A stretch of DNA of 64,000 bases from Isoetes taiwanensis. Taxonomy: Eukaryota; Streptophyta; Lycopodiopsida; Isoetales; Isoetaceae. Shown in pieces: positions 25,982 through 38,222 of this stretch. Position numbers and translations under genes: made by a program. The notes under the pieces are model-generated. The model saw only the letters and a program-made list of their open reading frames with translations. It did not search any database and was not told the DNA's origin. Positions within the stretch are counted from its first letter, which is position 1. Each line of letters starts with the position of its first letter. The stretch covers positions 11,230,163 through 11,294,162 of the forward strand of contig JAJEKV010000033.1 of assembly GCA_021234155.1 (NCBI GenBank). The letters run 5' to 3'.

Positions 25982-26460
25982 TTTTTTTAGTATAACTACC
26001 AACACATAACTACCATTAACATTAATTAATACAAACCATTGCATTCCACATTTAAAAATAAAATTCCCCCTTAAACCCCCTTTGGTTTGGGTGCATATTC
26101 ACACGGGGGGTGACTCGGGGCGGCGAGAGCCCCTAAAATTATGTTACACATGTACAAAATCAACACCATATAGTACATTATCTTAAATCTTATAGTATTT
26201 CGCAAACTGTGTTATACAACATACCAAAACTTGTACAGACATACCCCACAAACGAGGATCTTTATGTACGGTCTAGATCGAGGAATAAAAGGTATATATG
26301 CTCATCCAACAGCTCTCGATGCCCGGAGTCACCCCCCGTGTGAATATGCACCCAAACCAAAGGGGGTTTAAGGGGGAATTTTATTTTTAAGTGTGGAATG
26401 CAATGGTTTGTATTAATTAATGTTAATGGTAGTTATGTGGTGGTAGTTATACTAAAAAAA
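25982..26460. mobile_element. Fold-back MITE, unit 3
   Basis: This is the same element as 5622-6074 but 26 bp longer. The left arm has 'actaccaacacataactacc' and the right arm 'ggtagttatgtggtggtagt', each about 14 bp longer than in unit 1. Both arms therefore differ between copies at mirror-image positions. Confidence 0.8.
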
Positions 26461-28460
26461 ACCAGATTCATAGCAAAAACATTACACAAAATTCCTCCTA
26501 CAAGTTGTCAGAGTCATCCTAGCACTGTGAATGTTGCAGTTGAAGGTGCACTTGCTGAAAGAACAAAAAATAACAGGTCAAAACCAAGAATACCAAAATC
26601 TTATGCAAGAATAAGAGATTCTTACTCAAACGAGACGCTCCAGTTAAAAAACCACAAAAATGTCCGGAAAGACACAAGGAAGTAAACATCCTTCAAAAAC
26701 TATGAAAATCTCAGGCGCTGTACTTGAAAATTGCATAAAAAAAAGAGGGGCGAGGCGCTTCAGAAAATGCAAACAAGAGCCCTGGCGTCACGACGATGCC
26801 ATAGCCGGAGCTCGACTGACCAGACCAAAATTGTGAACAATAAAATTAGCCACGTCAGCAGAAAATACCCCACCACAAATTTCACGTCACATTAATGTCC
26901 ACGCGTCGCAAATTTCGGCCAGAAAATTGGCCTCCGCGCAGAGCTCCACGTGGATATTCTTGTATACAAAATTATGCACAGCAATGCATATTCATATTAA
27001 TATGTCTCGGTGCCATGTCTTGCATGTTGCATGTTTCAACATCAATGTTCAGGAGTCTTCTACGGACATTAAATCTGCCTAGTAGGCACAGTCAATTGGT
27101 TCTTCTGGTCGATAATCATATGCATATGCTCGGTATATACACTTCATAAAAATAGAGAGGTTTGTCTTGGATAATTATGTGAGTATACTAAACTTGAATA
27201 TGGAAATGGAAAATTATGTGCCATAAATTAAACAATGTACATTTTCAAGATGGCATGGTAGGAGTCTACATTAATTTAAAAATAGATTGTGAAAACATGA
27301 CCTCACGGTTTAATTTAGGCCACTTGACCCTCAAGAAACTGGAGGGCAACCCTCTGTGCGCAGCACCTTGTTCCACTTTGGTTGGTGGTGATAAGTGCCA
27401 TACCTCCAAACTACCCAATTAACTAAAAATATAGGGATATTCAGTTATAACAACATGAACTGCACAATCAAATTCTAACAAATGATGGATGTTATACCTA
27501 CCAAAGGCTTATCACCGGGATTAAAAAGCTTCATCCTTTCGAACTTTTGAGGAAAAGAATTAGAGACAAATCCTCGAGCAGCATCTTGGACAAATGCAAA
27601 GTTGACTAAATTGATTTCATAGAAAAACTCCACTAACAAAGAAGAAGCTGAAGTCGCAAGATACCATCGTTCCTATACACCAAGAACACTAGAACGCAAA
27701 TGGGGGAATATAATCCTCCCAAAATAGAATAGGAAAGGATTGAATTAAATTGAATTTTATCGTCCACAGAGACCAAGAGGCTTATGGGACCCATATAAAT
27801 AAAGTAATAACACACTAAAATTATTACTATCTATGATTAAAAAGCCCCTGCACCGAAGGGTTTTCAAGGGTGAAGCCTTAGTAGTAATAAGCTCGTTGAT
27901 AAACTATACATTTGTATATGTCAGATAAAGTAATAACACACTAAAATTATTACTGTCTAGGATTAAAAAGCCCCTGCACCGAAGGGTTTTCAAGGGTGAA
28001 GCCTTAGTAGTAATAAGCTCGTTGATAAACCATACATTTGTATATGTCAGTGTAATGAGGGACATGCATGTCTAGCACCATACCCGGCATACTCCAGATT
28101 TTCTCCTCTAAGAGATCAACAACGCAGAAATGCCGATTTTAAAAGACATTAGAGAAAAGATGAGATTATATTTTGTCCTATTAAGGGATGCTTAAAATGG
28201 AATGTCAGCTTTTTAAACTATCCAATAAGAGAAGAAATCTAGTATATTTGGTTCAGTATTATGTGGCAGCCTATAACTAATGGAGTTGCAACTTAGTTTT
28301 GCAGTGCCATTTTTCCATCATAACTTTTGATCAAGCACTCACATTTAAACGCTATATGTAGCAATGGATTTGTCTTTTCATTATCTATCTAATGATAACT
28401 TGCAACGACCATACGGATATTCGTATCATATGAACGTTATACTCGTATGTATAAACAAGA

Positions 28461-28560
28461 TGGTTGTCACACGGATGCAAAAGGGTAGTTGCACAAGACA
28501 GGGTTTAAACTTGCAACCTTCTAGTTGCAAGTCACACACCTTTGCTAGATGAGCTATGAA
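28461..28560 (-). mobile_element. tRNA-derived SINE-like element, unit 3
   Basis: On the - strand the A-box region reads atagctcatctagc, closer to tRNA consensus than the unit 1 copy. The B-box-like block ggttgcaagtttaaaccc follows. Flanks match unit 1. Confidence 0.5.
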
Positions 28561-28614
28561 TACCTGTTGAAGACATTACCTCAGTCTTCCTCATATGCGG
28601 GGCTGTTTCCAAGA

Positions 28615-28636
28615 GGTTCTAGAATGTTCTAGAACC
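28615..28636 (+). promoter_or_regulatory. Heat-shock-element-like site, unit 3
   Basis: The alternating TTC/GAA array is identical to unit 1 (8214-8235), upstream of the second copy of the broken Gag. Confidence 0.6.
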
Positions 28637-28913
28637 TACACGCATGCGTGACACTTCCGTGATCTCATCTATTGGAGTGGCGCGATCCTGACAGTTGGCC
28701 TAGATATATAATGATGCATCTTCGTCTTGTCGAATCATTCCGGTTCAATGCCAGTCTTGAGCCTTTGAAGCATCTGTCTCATATTCCTGCTTGTCTTCGG
28801 GCCATTGTACTCTTGATTCTTGTTCATATATTAGATTCTTCGCCGATCTTGGCATATTTCCTCCATATTTCTTGTGCATTTTCTAAGTATTTTTCTTGTT
28901 TTTGCGTAGGTTC

Positions 28914-30110
28914 ATGACAGTTTATGCTTTTGAATTCCGACATATTGTCATCGACACAGTCTGGGAAGATGCGGCTCTTCGGGACTGTTTTCGAAGAGGG
29001 CTCTGCGGGGATATAAAGGATATGTTGCTGACTATGGAGGATCCCAGAACTTGGATGAAGCTATAAAGTTTGCGGTTCGTTGTGATAACCGTCTTTTTGA
29101 ATGTAGGCAAGAAAGATGAAATCAACATGTTTCTCTACTTCCCCAAGCTCCAACAATCACAGCAGGTTTTGCACCGCCCACGTCCCTTAAATCAGTTGGC
29201 TCAGTGCCTGTGCACATTGATGGTGTAGTTTGAGGGCCTTTGTCTGCAGCTGAGAAGCAACGCCGAAGAGAGTCTAATCTCTGCCTCCATTATGGAGGGG
29301 TTGGCCATATCGCTTATGGATGTCCTGTTAAGCGATCAAATCGTTCAAGTCCCGTCCGAATAGTAAAAGTTTCTTGACGACTGCCTGACATTCCTCCAAC
29401 TCCTTCCACATGTGACGAAGGTTTTATTCCCTCAGACAAGGTCAGTAAATACTTTTTTATCTCTATTTCGTTAAAGTCAAAGGTTGGGAGGATAGAGGCA
29501 TTGGCGCAACTTGATTGTGGTGTGAATGCCTGCTTCATGGACAGTGTATTCGCTACTAAACACGCCATCCCTAGAAACAGGGTCGAGCATCCCAGCTCTG
29601 TTGATGTGATTGATGGGCATGAGAGCTTGTCAGACACAGTCACGGAATGTACTGCACCTCTTTAAGTTTTGTTCGAGGAAGCTTCTTGCAGCTTTTCATT
29701 TAATCTCATTGCTAGCTCACAAGCATCAGTCGTTTTGAGTCTTCCTTGGCTCGACTTGCATAACCCACAGATTGATTGGCGCTCTAAATCTTTTCGATTT
29801 GCTAGTTCTAGCTCTAATTCCAGTTCATCTGCAGTTGAGGCCTCTGCACCAACATCTACTTCAGTCCCTGCAATATCGTGGGCTCCTGATTTCGTCCTTG
29901 CGGTTCCTGTTTTTGCTCCATGTCCTGATTCAGCTCCAGTTCTTTCTCTAGTTCGTGCTCCAGTTCCTGTTCTAGTTGCTCCTGCTCCTGCTCTTGCTCT
30001 TGCTCTTGCTCTTGCTCTTGCTCTTGCTCTTGCTCTTGCTCTTGCTCTTGCTCTTGCTCTTGCTCTTGCTCTTATGTTAGTCTCGTGCAGCGAGGCATTG
30101 GACTATTCCT
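28914..30110 (+). pseudogene. Broken Ty3-type Gag and protease, unit 3
   Basis: The arrangement is as in unit 1: TVYAFEFRHI from the ATG at 28914, the shared frameshift at about 29050, and a TGA replacing CGA at 29117. A zinc-knuckle remnant, the protease remnant (about 29500-29580, AQLDCGVNACFMDSVFATKH) and a C-terminal block LSLPWLDLHNPQIDW follow. An extra stop (tga, near 29376) sits in the knuckle-protease frame. The copy is therefore slightly more damaged than unit 1. Confidence 0.7.
29984..30074 (+). repeat. Expanded CTTGCT hexamer microsatellite, unit 3
   Basis: About fifteen tandem hexamers encode an Ala-Leu run. Unit 1 has only two CTTGCT units after four CTCCTG units at the same place. 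Confidence 0.9.
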
Positions 30111-30369
30111 GAACACTGCTTAGATCAGAAGCAAGGGACTAGGTCAAGTGTCAGGTAGCAAACCCACGCCCCCCTCCGCCCCAAAATCCACGTTGAAGTC
30201 CACGCCCCCGTCGAAGAAGAGAGCCAGATAAGACAAATGACTGCTTCCTGGGAGTTCGGCCTTAAGTTAATGGGATTCCAGGCACTAATGATGGCACTGC
30301 AAAGATTCCCTTAAATCAAGCATATGATCTAGGAGTTGGTGATCGAAATTTGCCATATGTCTATTTTGG

Positions 30370-31265
30370 GTCCAAGGCCATTATACTATATATATCAATA
30401 GAGATAAATCTCAATTTTTTAGATGAGACTTAGTATCGTCTCGTTTCAATCTTCTCGTCTTTGCGAGAGCTTACGTATTCGTATTGATATTCAAGGAGCC
30501 TTATCCTGGCATATTGTCTCTTTGTTCTTTTTGTTCTGTTGTATTCTCTCTGTTTTGATTTCTTGCAAAATCCCATGTGACACTCTAATAGGATTCGTCT
30601 GCTTGATACAAGGGTCCTCATAAAGGATTGTCTTGCAGGTGATCCCGAACCCAGACCGTAAACACTATCGCCTCTACCAGGTCTTAGTTCTTTTTTCCCG
30701 ACTCTTTTTACTCAAGATGAGGTCCTCAGCCAAACTGCATCTTGATTGGATCGCCATCAGCGCAGGGAAGCTGCTCGAGGCTCATTACTTTCACACGCTG
30801 GAAAGCACCTACATTCACGTTCCCTCTGGACCAATGCCATTACCTTTGCAACCGTCTTCTCCACATCATGGTATAGGCTACACTCAAGATTGTTTTGGTC
30901 CCAATCATATTCAAGAATTTTAGTCTTCTCCATCTTTCCAGCCTCTTGTTCAAGTCTACAATATTGGTAATCTCAAACTGTCTGAGGATGGTACCCAAGG
31001 GATATTGCCCAATGACGCCCCACTTTGGGGACCTCCTAAGTTCACGGTCCCCATGCAATTGCCTTGCTCCCAACCCTCGGCTGTGCCTCAAGGCCCTGCT
31101 TCTTCTTATGCCCCACCACTTTACACACAAGTTCCAGTCCTGCTGTCGACTGCTCACAACCTCAGACTTACCTATCCAATTTTTGGGAATGCGAAGGGAA
31201 AGCTGATTTTTTTATCAAAGTGCTCAGGTACGCATGGAAGAATTACCTATGAATTGTCAATGTGA
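30370..31265 (+). pseudogene. Retroelement 5' segment with Gag N-terminus-like frames
   Basis: After a TATA-like 'actatatatatca' (30384) and a T-rich leader, frames from about 30700 to 31210 contain MRSSAKLHLDW, EDGTQGILPNDAPLWGPPKF and a Pro/Gln/Ser-rich stretch ending LTYPIFG. The codon use is gene-like but the frame shifts at least twice. Proline-rich linkers of this kind occur in Ty3-type Gag, but no diagnostic motif is present, so the assignment is tentative. The first 400 bp are shared with unit 1. Confidence 0.35.
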
Positions 31266-31506
31266 TGTGTTTATTTGGAAAGCCTCGAGGATTGGCCATA
31301 CCTCCTAAACGTTGTAATTGGCTCTGAAATGCATGTCTTAAATTGTGCTGGAGTTTCCAGAGGAAAAAGAGATAAGCCTCTCAGAAAATGCTGCAGTTCT
31401 GCAATTGTATTTCAACTATTTATGCCATTGCAATTGCACACACAAAGCATTTAAAATTTTCCCACATTTAAACTATTTGACTTAACCAACATACACACAA
31501 AACATA

Positions 31507-31776
31507 GTGCACAAAAATAAATCAACCACAACTATTGCAATGTCAGACATAATTCTAGCAATGAGTGAGTCGGCAGAGGAAAATGTTTGCTGCATTGCTA
31601 AGTTTGTACGCACACAAAGAGGTCGAGAAAGAGAAATGTTCGATGTAGCATCCGATCTTCAATCTCTGATGCTTGCCAGCAACAAGCGCACATGGATTGT
31701 TCCACCTGAAATTGTTGAAGTTAAGAGTCTGCAATTCCTTGATCTCTCATTTAACCAACTTAAAATGAGCTAGAAA
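31507..31776 (+). pseudogene. Leucine-rich-repeat fragment
   Basis: The end of an 88-codon frame reads DLQSLMLASNK, PPEIVEVKSLQFLDLSFNQL and stops. This matches one and a half plant-specific LRR units (LxxLxLSxNxLxG.IPxEI), as found in receptor-like kinases. The Gly/Ile-Pro positions are altered (NKRTWIVPPEI). There is no kinase or further repeat nearby, so this is a remnant. Confidence 0.5.
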
Positions 31777-31789
31777 ATCTCCAGAATTT

Positions 31790-34016
31790 AAGTTATTTTT
31801 GTCTTCGGTTCTCTTCTACATCAATCTTATAATAAGAGGATTGAATCATTTTGGCATTCTGCATTTTATAAATAATGAAGAATATAAATTCAGAAGTATT
31901 GCATGAATGCTCTTTGCAAGGGTATCTAATTTCCAAAGGATCATACATTGAGCAGAGCAAATAATCGTGTTGGAGAATATTGCATGACGGACCATCTCCA
32001 TGATGCATATCATAAATTTGTTCTTACCATATGAAAGCTATTGGGTTAATGGGTTCATGTTTTGTTCATATGCATTTTGAATAACCATTTTGCATAGATA
32101 TATTGGCAACTACAAAGGTTAGAATTCCCGATGCTCAAACACAGTTCAATTTTTGTATGTTCGGAACTTAGATTCTTTTGATTTAATGCAAAACATCTTT
32201 CATAACGAGTCGTTATGGTCAATATTCTTCTATCATGCGGGCACTGAACACAGCGCAACAAAATGCAGGTTCAAATTCTGCATGTTCTAGCATGTATAGA
32301 CAAGTTGGGGAAGAGAAACGTTTGCGGCGGCGGCCGCAATAAGTTTCTTGTATAAGAAATGAAGCTTCAATTGTTTAGTGAAAAGCTGTAACTAGAACAT
32401 AATCTCGATCTGCTAATAAGATCTAGCAACGACATAGTAATGGCTCCAATTGGCAAGTTATTGAGCAAGAGGATGTTCTCATAGATATGTTCTAGCTTTA
32501 GCACACCGTAACTTAAATCTTTAGTCTTTGTTTCCTAGTATCATATTCGTAAATATGTTCTAGCTTTAGCGCACCTTAATTTAAATCTAGTCTTTGTTTC
32601 CTAGTATCATATTCGTTGTAGATGGTTACCTACCTGAAAATCATTAAAAGTTATAAGAAATTTATCGTGGCGGCCTTATTTCTCTTTAAAGGAAGTAAGA
32701 AGAGACCTTGTGGGAAAGATATTCGATGCAACCACGATGCAACCACCCCAGTGAACATTTCTCCGTAAGAAAAGAAGGAATGAAAGAGACCTAGTGAGAA
32801 AGATGTCTGATTTAAAGGAGCAACAATAATAGATCCTAAATACTATTTTATTAACTTCGAATATTGGATTTGTTGAATTCCTTCAATCTAAATTTCCTCC
32901 AAGTTGCTTCGACATCTCGTTGTATTCCCTTAAATGTTCTCTAGGCTCCTTTAACTTATTTTAGGGTTGCTCAGTATTCCAAAGATCTGTCAAGATCTCT
33001 TAGAAAGGTCAAATGTGAGAAAATGAGAGGTAATGCATAGTGCTTACACATTGACGTAATTGTACATTTATAGCACACTTGATTCAGTACAAAAATACAA
33101 CCAAGGCAAAAATCTTTGGTAAGACTTGCTATTTAAATGTCCACTGTATATGGTATTGCAAGGAATAATTGAAAATAATTCCTATGACATCGAGTGTTGT
33201 GCACACATTAAATACTAACATTGTAAATTCTAACATGGTAGAGTAATATGCTATATTTACACATAATATTCTCTGAAACACCAAGAGATTTCAAGTTAAA
33301 AGTAGACTACACGTGATACATATTAAAATTAAAGTACTTGTCCACCACAATTGCAATCTGAATTATGGTCTTATTTGAACCTTCCCATTTAGCCAAAGAT
33401 ACGATCTCTTATATCGAGTTTGACTACACTTGAATTGTTATGTTACTTGAGCTATTGCCCTAATGATTCCCTTTCTAATTAATTACAAGTGAAAAATGAA
33501 GAATGTATAGCATACGATTTGAGCACCGATACAGAGATGCCAAATATTAGACTTGTATTTCTTGCACCAATTATACAGAGATGCCAAATATTAGACTTGT
33601 ATCTCTTGTAGCCCCAAATATTAAGCATGTACATGTTCTGCCTATTAGTACCAACATTTCAAAAATAACTTAGACACGAGCTAAGAAATTCTTTTCCCCT
33701 AATTTCACCTGCAAACCGTTGAAATTATTTTGATGACATGGCACAAAAGCTGGTAAAATTCTGAATCGATCTAGCCTGGGTGTGAATTTATTAGGCCAAA
33801 ATTGGCCTGCATGTGAATTGATCAGGCCGAAATGGGCCTGGGTCAGAACTGCTGATTGCCGAATTGTTTAAGGACTTGTAGTTCTTCCCCTTTCTGGTTG
33901 CAAATTTACAGCTAAATTGAACTAAATCTAACAAACCAATTAGATTTGGTTAATTTGTGTGATCAGGTTGGAATGTCAGTGCTTGTGCGGCTGAAGATCT
34001 TATGGATTAACAACAT
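31790..34016. other. No gene seen; AT-rich DNA with small local duplications
   Basis: Short tandem copies occur at 32487-32620 ('tgttctagctttagc', then 'tagtctttgtttcctagtat', repeated after about 70 bp) and 33529-33605 ('tacagagatgccaaatatta' twice). A near-palindromic 'ggccaaaattggcc' lies near 33795. No coding frame or RNA gene is supported. Confidence 0.6.
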
Positions 34017-35089
34017 GGGCGTGTGACGCTCCCTGAATATATACGGCGCTCCGAACATATACATACAGGGACTTCCCCCTCCCATGTGGCAATCAGCTCA
34101 CCATGAGCAGGGCCCTCCGTCTAACTCGGACCATCCATAGAAAGATCGCCCACTTTATTGGCTCCCAAACCGAAGTTCGCTGAATCCAATCTGCCCGCCG
34201 TTTAACCCGAAAATTCGCGATATGAATCCCTTCGGATTCGGGCTTCTAAGCTTAACCCGGATGCCGACGCGGGTGGAGCTGCCGCTGGCGAAGGCGCCAC
34301 GCGGCTTTCCTACCGGCGTTCGCTCTCGGGCTAACCCAACCCGGTTTGCTGCGTGTGATTCGAGGTGCGCGCAAGGCCGAGTATCGGCGGGTAAAGTTAG
34401 CAACCGTTCGCTCGGGCTTAACCCCGTCCCTCGAAGTCCCGAGTACTACGGCAGCAGGGCTGCTGTGGGTGTGGCAGGTCCGCCAGAACGGTAGTACTAC
34501 CGGGTTCGCCATGAACCCCGTCCCCGGGCGGATCAAGGGCATCTACAGCGGCGGGCGGGGGCCAATCCGCTGGCTGCCTACCGCCCCCCGGGTTCCGCGG
34601 AGCCCGCGACCATCCAAAGAGAGAATCGGGCTTTAGAATCTAGCCCATGGCATGCCTCCGGCCTAGGATTCATCCGAAGCCGATCGAACAAAGCATCGCT
34701 ATGGAATTTTTCTAGCAATTTCTTCGCCTTCTCACTGTCATTCTTGGACACTTGAATCTGCCACACTTGAATCATTTTCGCCTACCACTGAACCTTCATT
34801 CGACCAGCTTGTTTCCTTTGTCGGACGCTCGAGCGGCTCCCGTAGCACTCCGTAGTGGAATCGATTGGAGAACGCGGCTCCTTAGCCCACGTTAAAACAA
34901 GTATTTCGCCTTCCTTCTTTCTTTCTTTTGAGCGATTTTGAGATGCATTGAGCGATTTTGAGTCTTGTTTTGAGCTCCAATGACAAAATTATAAGTGTGC
35001 TCGTACAATTGCATCTAGGTTCCCTATTGCCATCCCTATTGCTACACTTGGTGAGAGTTGCCCATCATAATAAAATATGTTTCCTTAAG

Positions 35090-35205
35090 TGGGCGCTTAT
35101 TTTTATTTGTTGAAGCTTATTTTTATTTGCTGAACGTTCGGAACTTATTTTTATTTGTTGAAGCTTGTTTTTATTTGTTGAAGCTTCTCCTTTATTTCTT
35201 AAAGC
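35090..35205 (+). repeat. ~21-bp tandem repeats in the MULE
   Basis: Five or so degenerate copies of 'gaagcttatttttatttgtt' lie upstream of the Ulp1-like gene. 34640-35090 contains no other recognisable feature. Confidence 0.6.
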
Positions 35206-35269
35206 TTCTCTTCGTGACTCATAATCACCGGAATTCGGATATCTATTTCGAGCACTCTACATTTATCCG

Positions 35270-37260
35270 CCCGAGACCATGTCTCACCCGCAGGCGCCCC
35301 CCCAAGATGGATGAGCGTCCCTTGCCGCTTTGGCTCGCAGAGCGGCGCCGATGTCCCCGGACGCGCTCCGGTAGCATTGTCGAATGGTACCCCAACCGGC
35401 AATCGCCTTTAACCCGCTAGGTATGTTTTGTGTGCTTGTTAACCGTATTTATTTTGTGACAGGGGAATACCATGGCATTTGGTGCCTCGTCGCAGGTCAC
35501 GCTCGTTGAGAGCGGTCGGGCCCACACCGCTGCCAGCCGTGGATTTGCACAAAGACTGGGTGTACACACTTTGTGGACAAGATTCGCCGCGACCGGTTTC
35601 CTGATTGACCCGCGATGGAGCTTGGGGCCACCATCGAGCCACCATGCAGATCAATGGTGGCCCACCGACGCATATTCCCGCCGAGGGGTGCAAACCCCGC
35701 CAATTGCGTAGAGAGTGGTGTCCGAAAGGAGAGGGCTGCAAAACGCCGAGAAGATCCCCGCAAAAGCCGCGACGTGATGATGGAGGCCGCGCCGCATATA
35801 GAGAGGCGAGGAGACAAGGCGCAACAACGATGCGCTTACAAAGATGTCCTACCCCCGAGGCGGCCCTAGATGCCTTCCCCGAGGGGCCGGACGCCATGTT
35901 TTATGAGGCCAAAGACACAAAGACAAAGTGGAGCGCGAGAGGATGCAGCCCTATCATGAAGGTCGATCGAGTCGAGCTAGTGCCACGTGTGGAGTTCAGC
36001 AGAAGACCGACCGCACATGCTATGCTCAATGACCGGGCCATTGCACGAGGATCGGGTGGCCATTTCCCCACGAGGAGGAGTTGCTAGTCGAGTCCCGCAG
36101 ATACCTGCTGCCTCAGCCCAAAGCCACGATGCGAGTCATCTTTGCCATCGCTTTTGATATGACCACGCGGAGAGTTCGACAGCACACCATCCGGAGCTAC
36201 CCGTGTGTGTGTACCCATTCGAGGATGGTCTCAGCCCCACGTACGGTCGGCAAGACAGTTCCCGAGCACTTACGCATCCCGCTAGGTTACATCTTCACCC
36301 CTTTTCTGAGGTTAGGTGTTCACGCACTTTTACGGCCAGCCAGATCACCGAACACCTTGCCATGGTTGCGGCAGCAGGGCGCCGATGGTGCGGCGACTTG
36401 GATATTGCAGGAGGGCCGCCGCCAGCATGCGCGCATAACTAACATCCGACCTCCTCGAGGCGCATACCGATGGACAAGGGGAGGAGGGGCACATTCGAAA
36501 GTGTTGATGAGGTACGGTCGGGTTTATGTTTAGTTTGTATGGATCACGAAATCTGACCACCGGATGTGCTTGTATGTAGCGCGGTTAAGGCAGATGCTTG
36601 GAGAGGCCGAAGGCCGTGAGTCGTTGATGATAGACCCCCTCGTTACTATCACGACTATGTTCGTTCGGGTGTCGTGAAACGCCCCTCCCCGAGGAGTCGT
36701 CTCCCACCTTCTTCCCCGCCGAAAGCATCCCGACCGGGTGCACTACGCCCGGTGTGCTCGCCCATCGTCCACAAGGTAAGTACTGATTCTTTGCTTTAGT
36801 TTCAATTCCCCGAGGCAATCCTCACTTAAGGGAGCCGAAAGTCATACATCTTTGGCGGTGCGGTGGTCATTGGATGCTTGTTGCTCTCATACGATCATGA
36901 CGGTGCGCCGCCCTAGGCCTCGAGATGACGATCACGCGGGCTGGTGGTACTTCGACAACATGCCCGCATGGCCGGGGTCTCGTGGAGTGCGCATCAATCC
37001 TACCCGCCGCTTCGTGAGTGTTTCTAGTCCCCTTGTCTTTGCCATTGTGCCCGACACTAGTGATCTCACCGCACTCTCTTTGTACAAATAGCGTCGCTTG
37101 GGTCGAAATGCATTTGGGGCACCAGCGGTTACATCCGATGGGGTGCGGCATCAAATGTGCGCCTACATTGTGCCCGCCGTAAGGTCGACAACAATACCGT
37201 GGCATGCACATTGGTTTCATCATGCGCCACGCCGCGGCGAGACGGTGGCAAACCCGACCG
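35270..37260 (+). pseudogene. Ulp1-like (C48) cysteine protease carried by the MULE
   Basis: Ulp1/SENP proteases cleave SUMO, and one MULE subgroup (Kaonashi type) carries such a gene. Here gene-like G/C-rich DNA starts at about 35270 with an intron (about 35420-35461, gtatgt...gtgacag). Several frames follow, one containing AHAMLNDRAIAR (about 36010-36050), which fits the LND..I entry motif. At 36852-36890 GHWMLVALIRS carries the His-Trp motif, and at 36939-36965 WWYFDNMPAW carries the Asp motif. A weak catalytic-Cys-like region (VTSDGVRHQMCAYIV) lies at about 37120-37165. The frames are broken and the Cys context is poor. No function should be assumed. Confidence 0.45.
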
Positions 37261-38222
37261 GATAATCGTTATACCGATAAGCCGGCTGGTACACGGCGGC
37301 GATGTGCGATCGCTTAGGAGGAGTGGCCCGTAGTAGCTCGGGCCGCTTTATTGTAGGGTGTACCGGTACCAACAGAGACTCGATGGTCACCGTAGTGCCG
37401 CTTTGGGATCTATGTAGCTAGAAGCTTTTCTCCGTAATCATGTAATCATGTATGTGACATTATATGTAACATTATTTATGTGATAATGTAATCATGTGTG
37501 TGACATGGACGCTTATGAGTGATGGCATATCGCTTTTCACGTGGTGGCCTCTCACTGCGTCGCTTGAGGTCGTGGTGGTTGGTCCTCGCCGCGGCCGGCC
37601 TTGCACGCCATCCGTGGACTCCACCGCTGGCATGTTCTTGCCGTTGCCGTCAGAACCGCCATGAAAGACGGAACGGGGCCGGCCAAGCCTCTATAGAATC
37701 AGATCCGCCGCGAACCTTGGATATAATTTCACGCACATCTCCCCGGGTCAAGAGCATGAGCATTTTGCATAGTGGCCTGCATACACCGCGTTCGCCATGA
37801 GCAACGATCCCATTGTTGTAGCAGCCGCATCGACATCGGCGCCGCTCATTGGTGCGGGCGGTCGCGAGGCATGGGCGGAATGAATTGTCGGTTGGGAAAT
37901 AGCTCATTGTACAATGCGGGATGGTCAGCTGGTAAGGAAATAGTCTCCCGCTATGAGATGTTTGCACACAAAGATGAGGGCATGGGCGTCGCAATATCGC
38001 ATCCTCATATGCCGAAAGTGTATCTCGGGTCCCTCCGCTGATCGGCTAGCCATAGATAACCCGACGCTCTGCAAGATCTTCCAACCGGATGGCGTTGGGG
38101 TTATCGTGCAAGGATTGATAATGGAGTGAGCACCAAATGTCTCTTTGGATATGAGCGCGTGCTATAAGCCCAAACTCGGCCCGCATGGAAAAAGAGAGGT
38201 TAGGGGCAACACAGAGAGAGAG

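Larger units (their letters stand above)
23474..30786 (+). repeat. Unit 3 of the 7.3-kb near-identical repeat
   Basis: This unit is collinear with unit 1 (3093-10352) over its whole length. Distinguishing differences are small indels at CAG/CTG sites around 24300-24660, extra 14-bp stretches in both MITE arms, a 16-19 bp addition near 26955 ('tcttgtatacaaaattatgc'), and an expanded hexamer microsatellite. Beyond 30786 unit 3 continues with retroelement sequence that unit 1 lacks, so unit 3 may be the source of the truncated unit 1/unit 2 arrangement. Confidence 0.9.

Noticed and set aside
34155-34636. ORFs on both strands at the MULE left end
   Set aside because: G/C-rich terminal and subterminal repeat DNA gives long open frames by chance; nothing is conserved with the other end.
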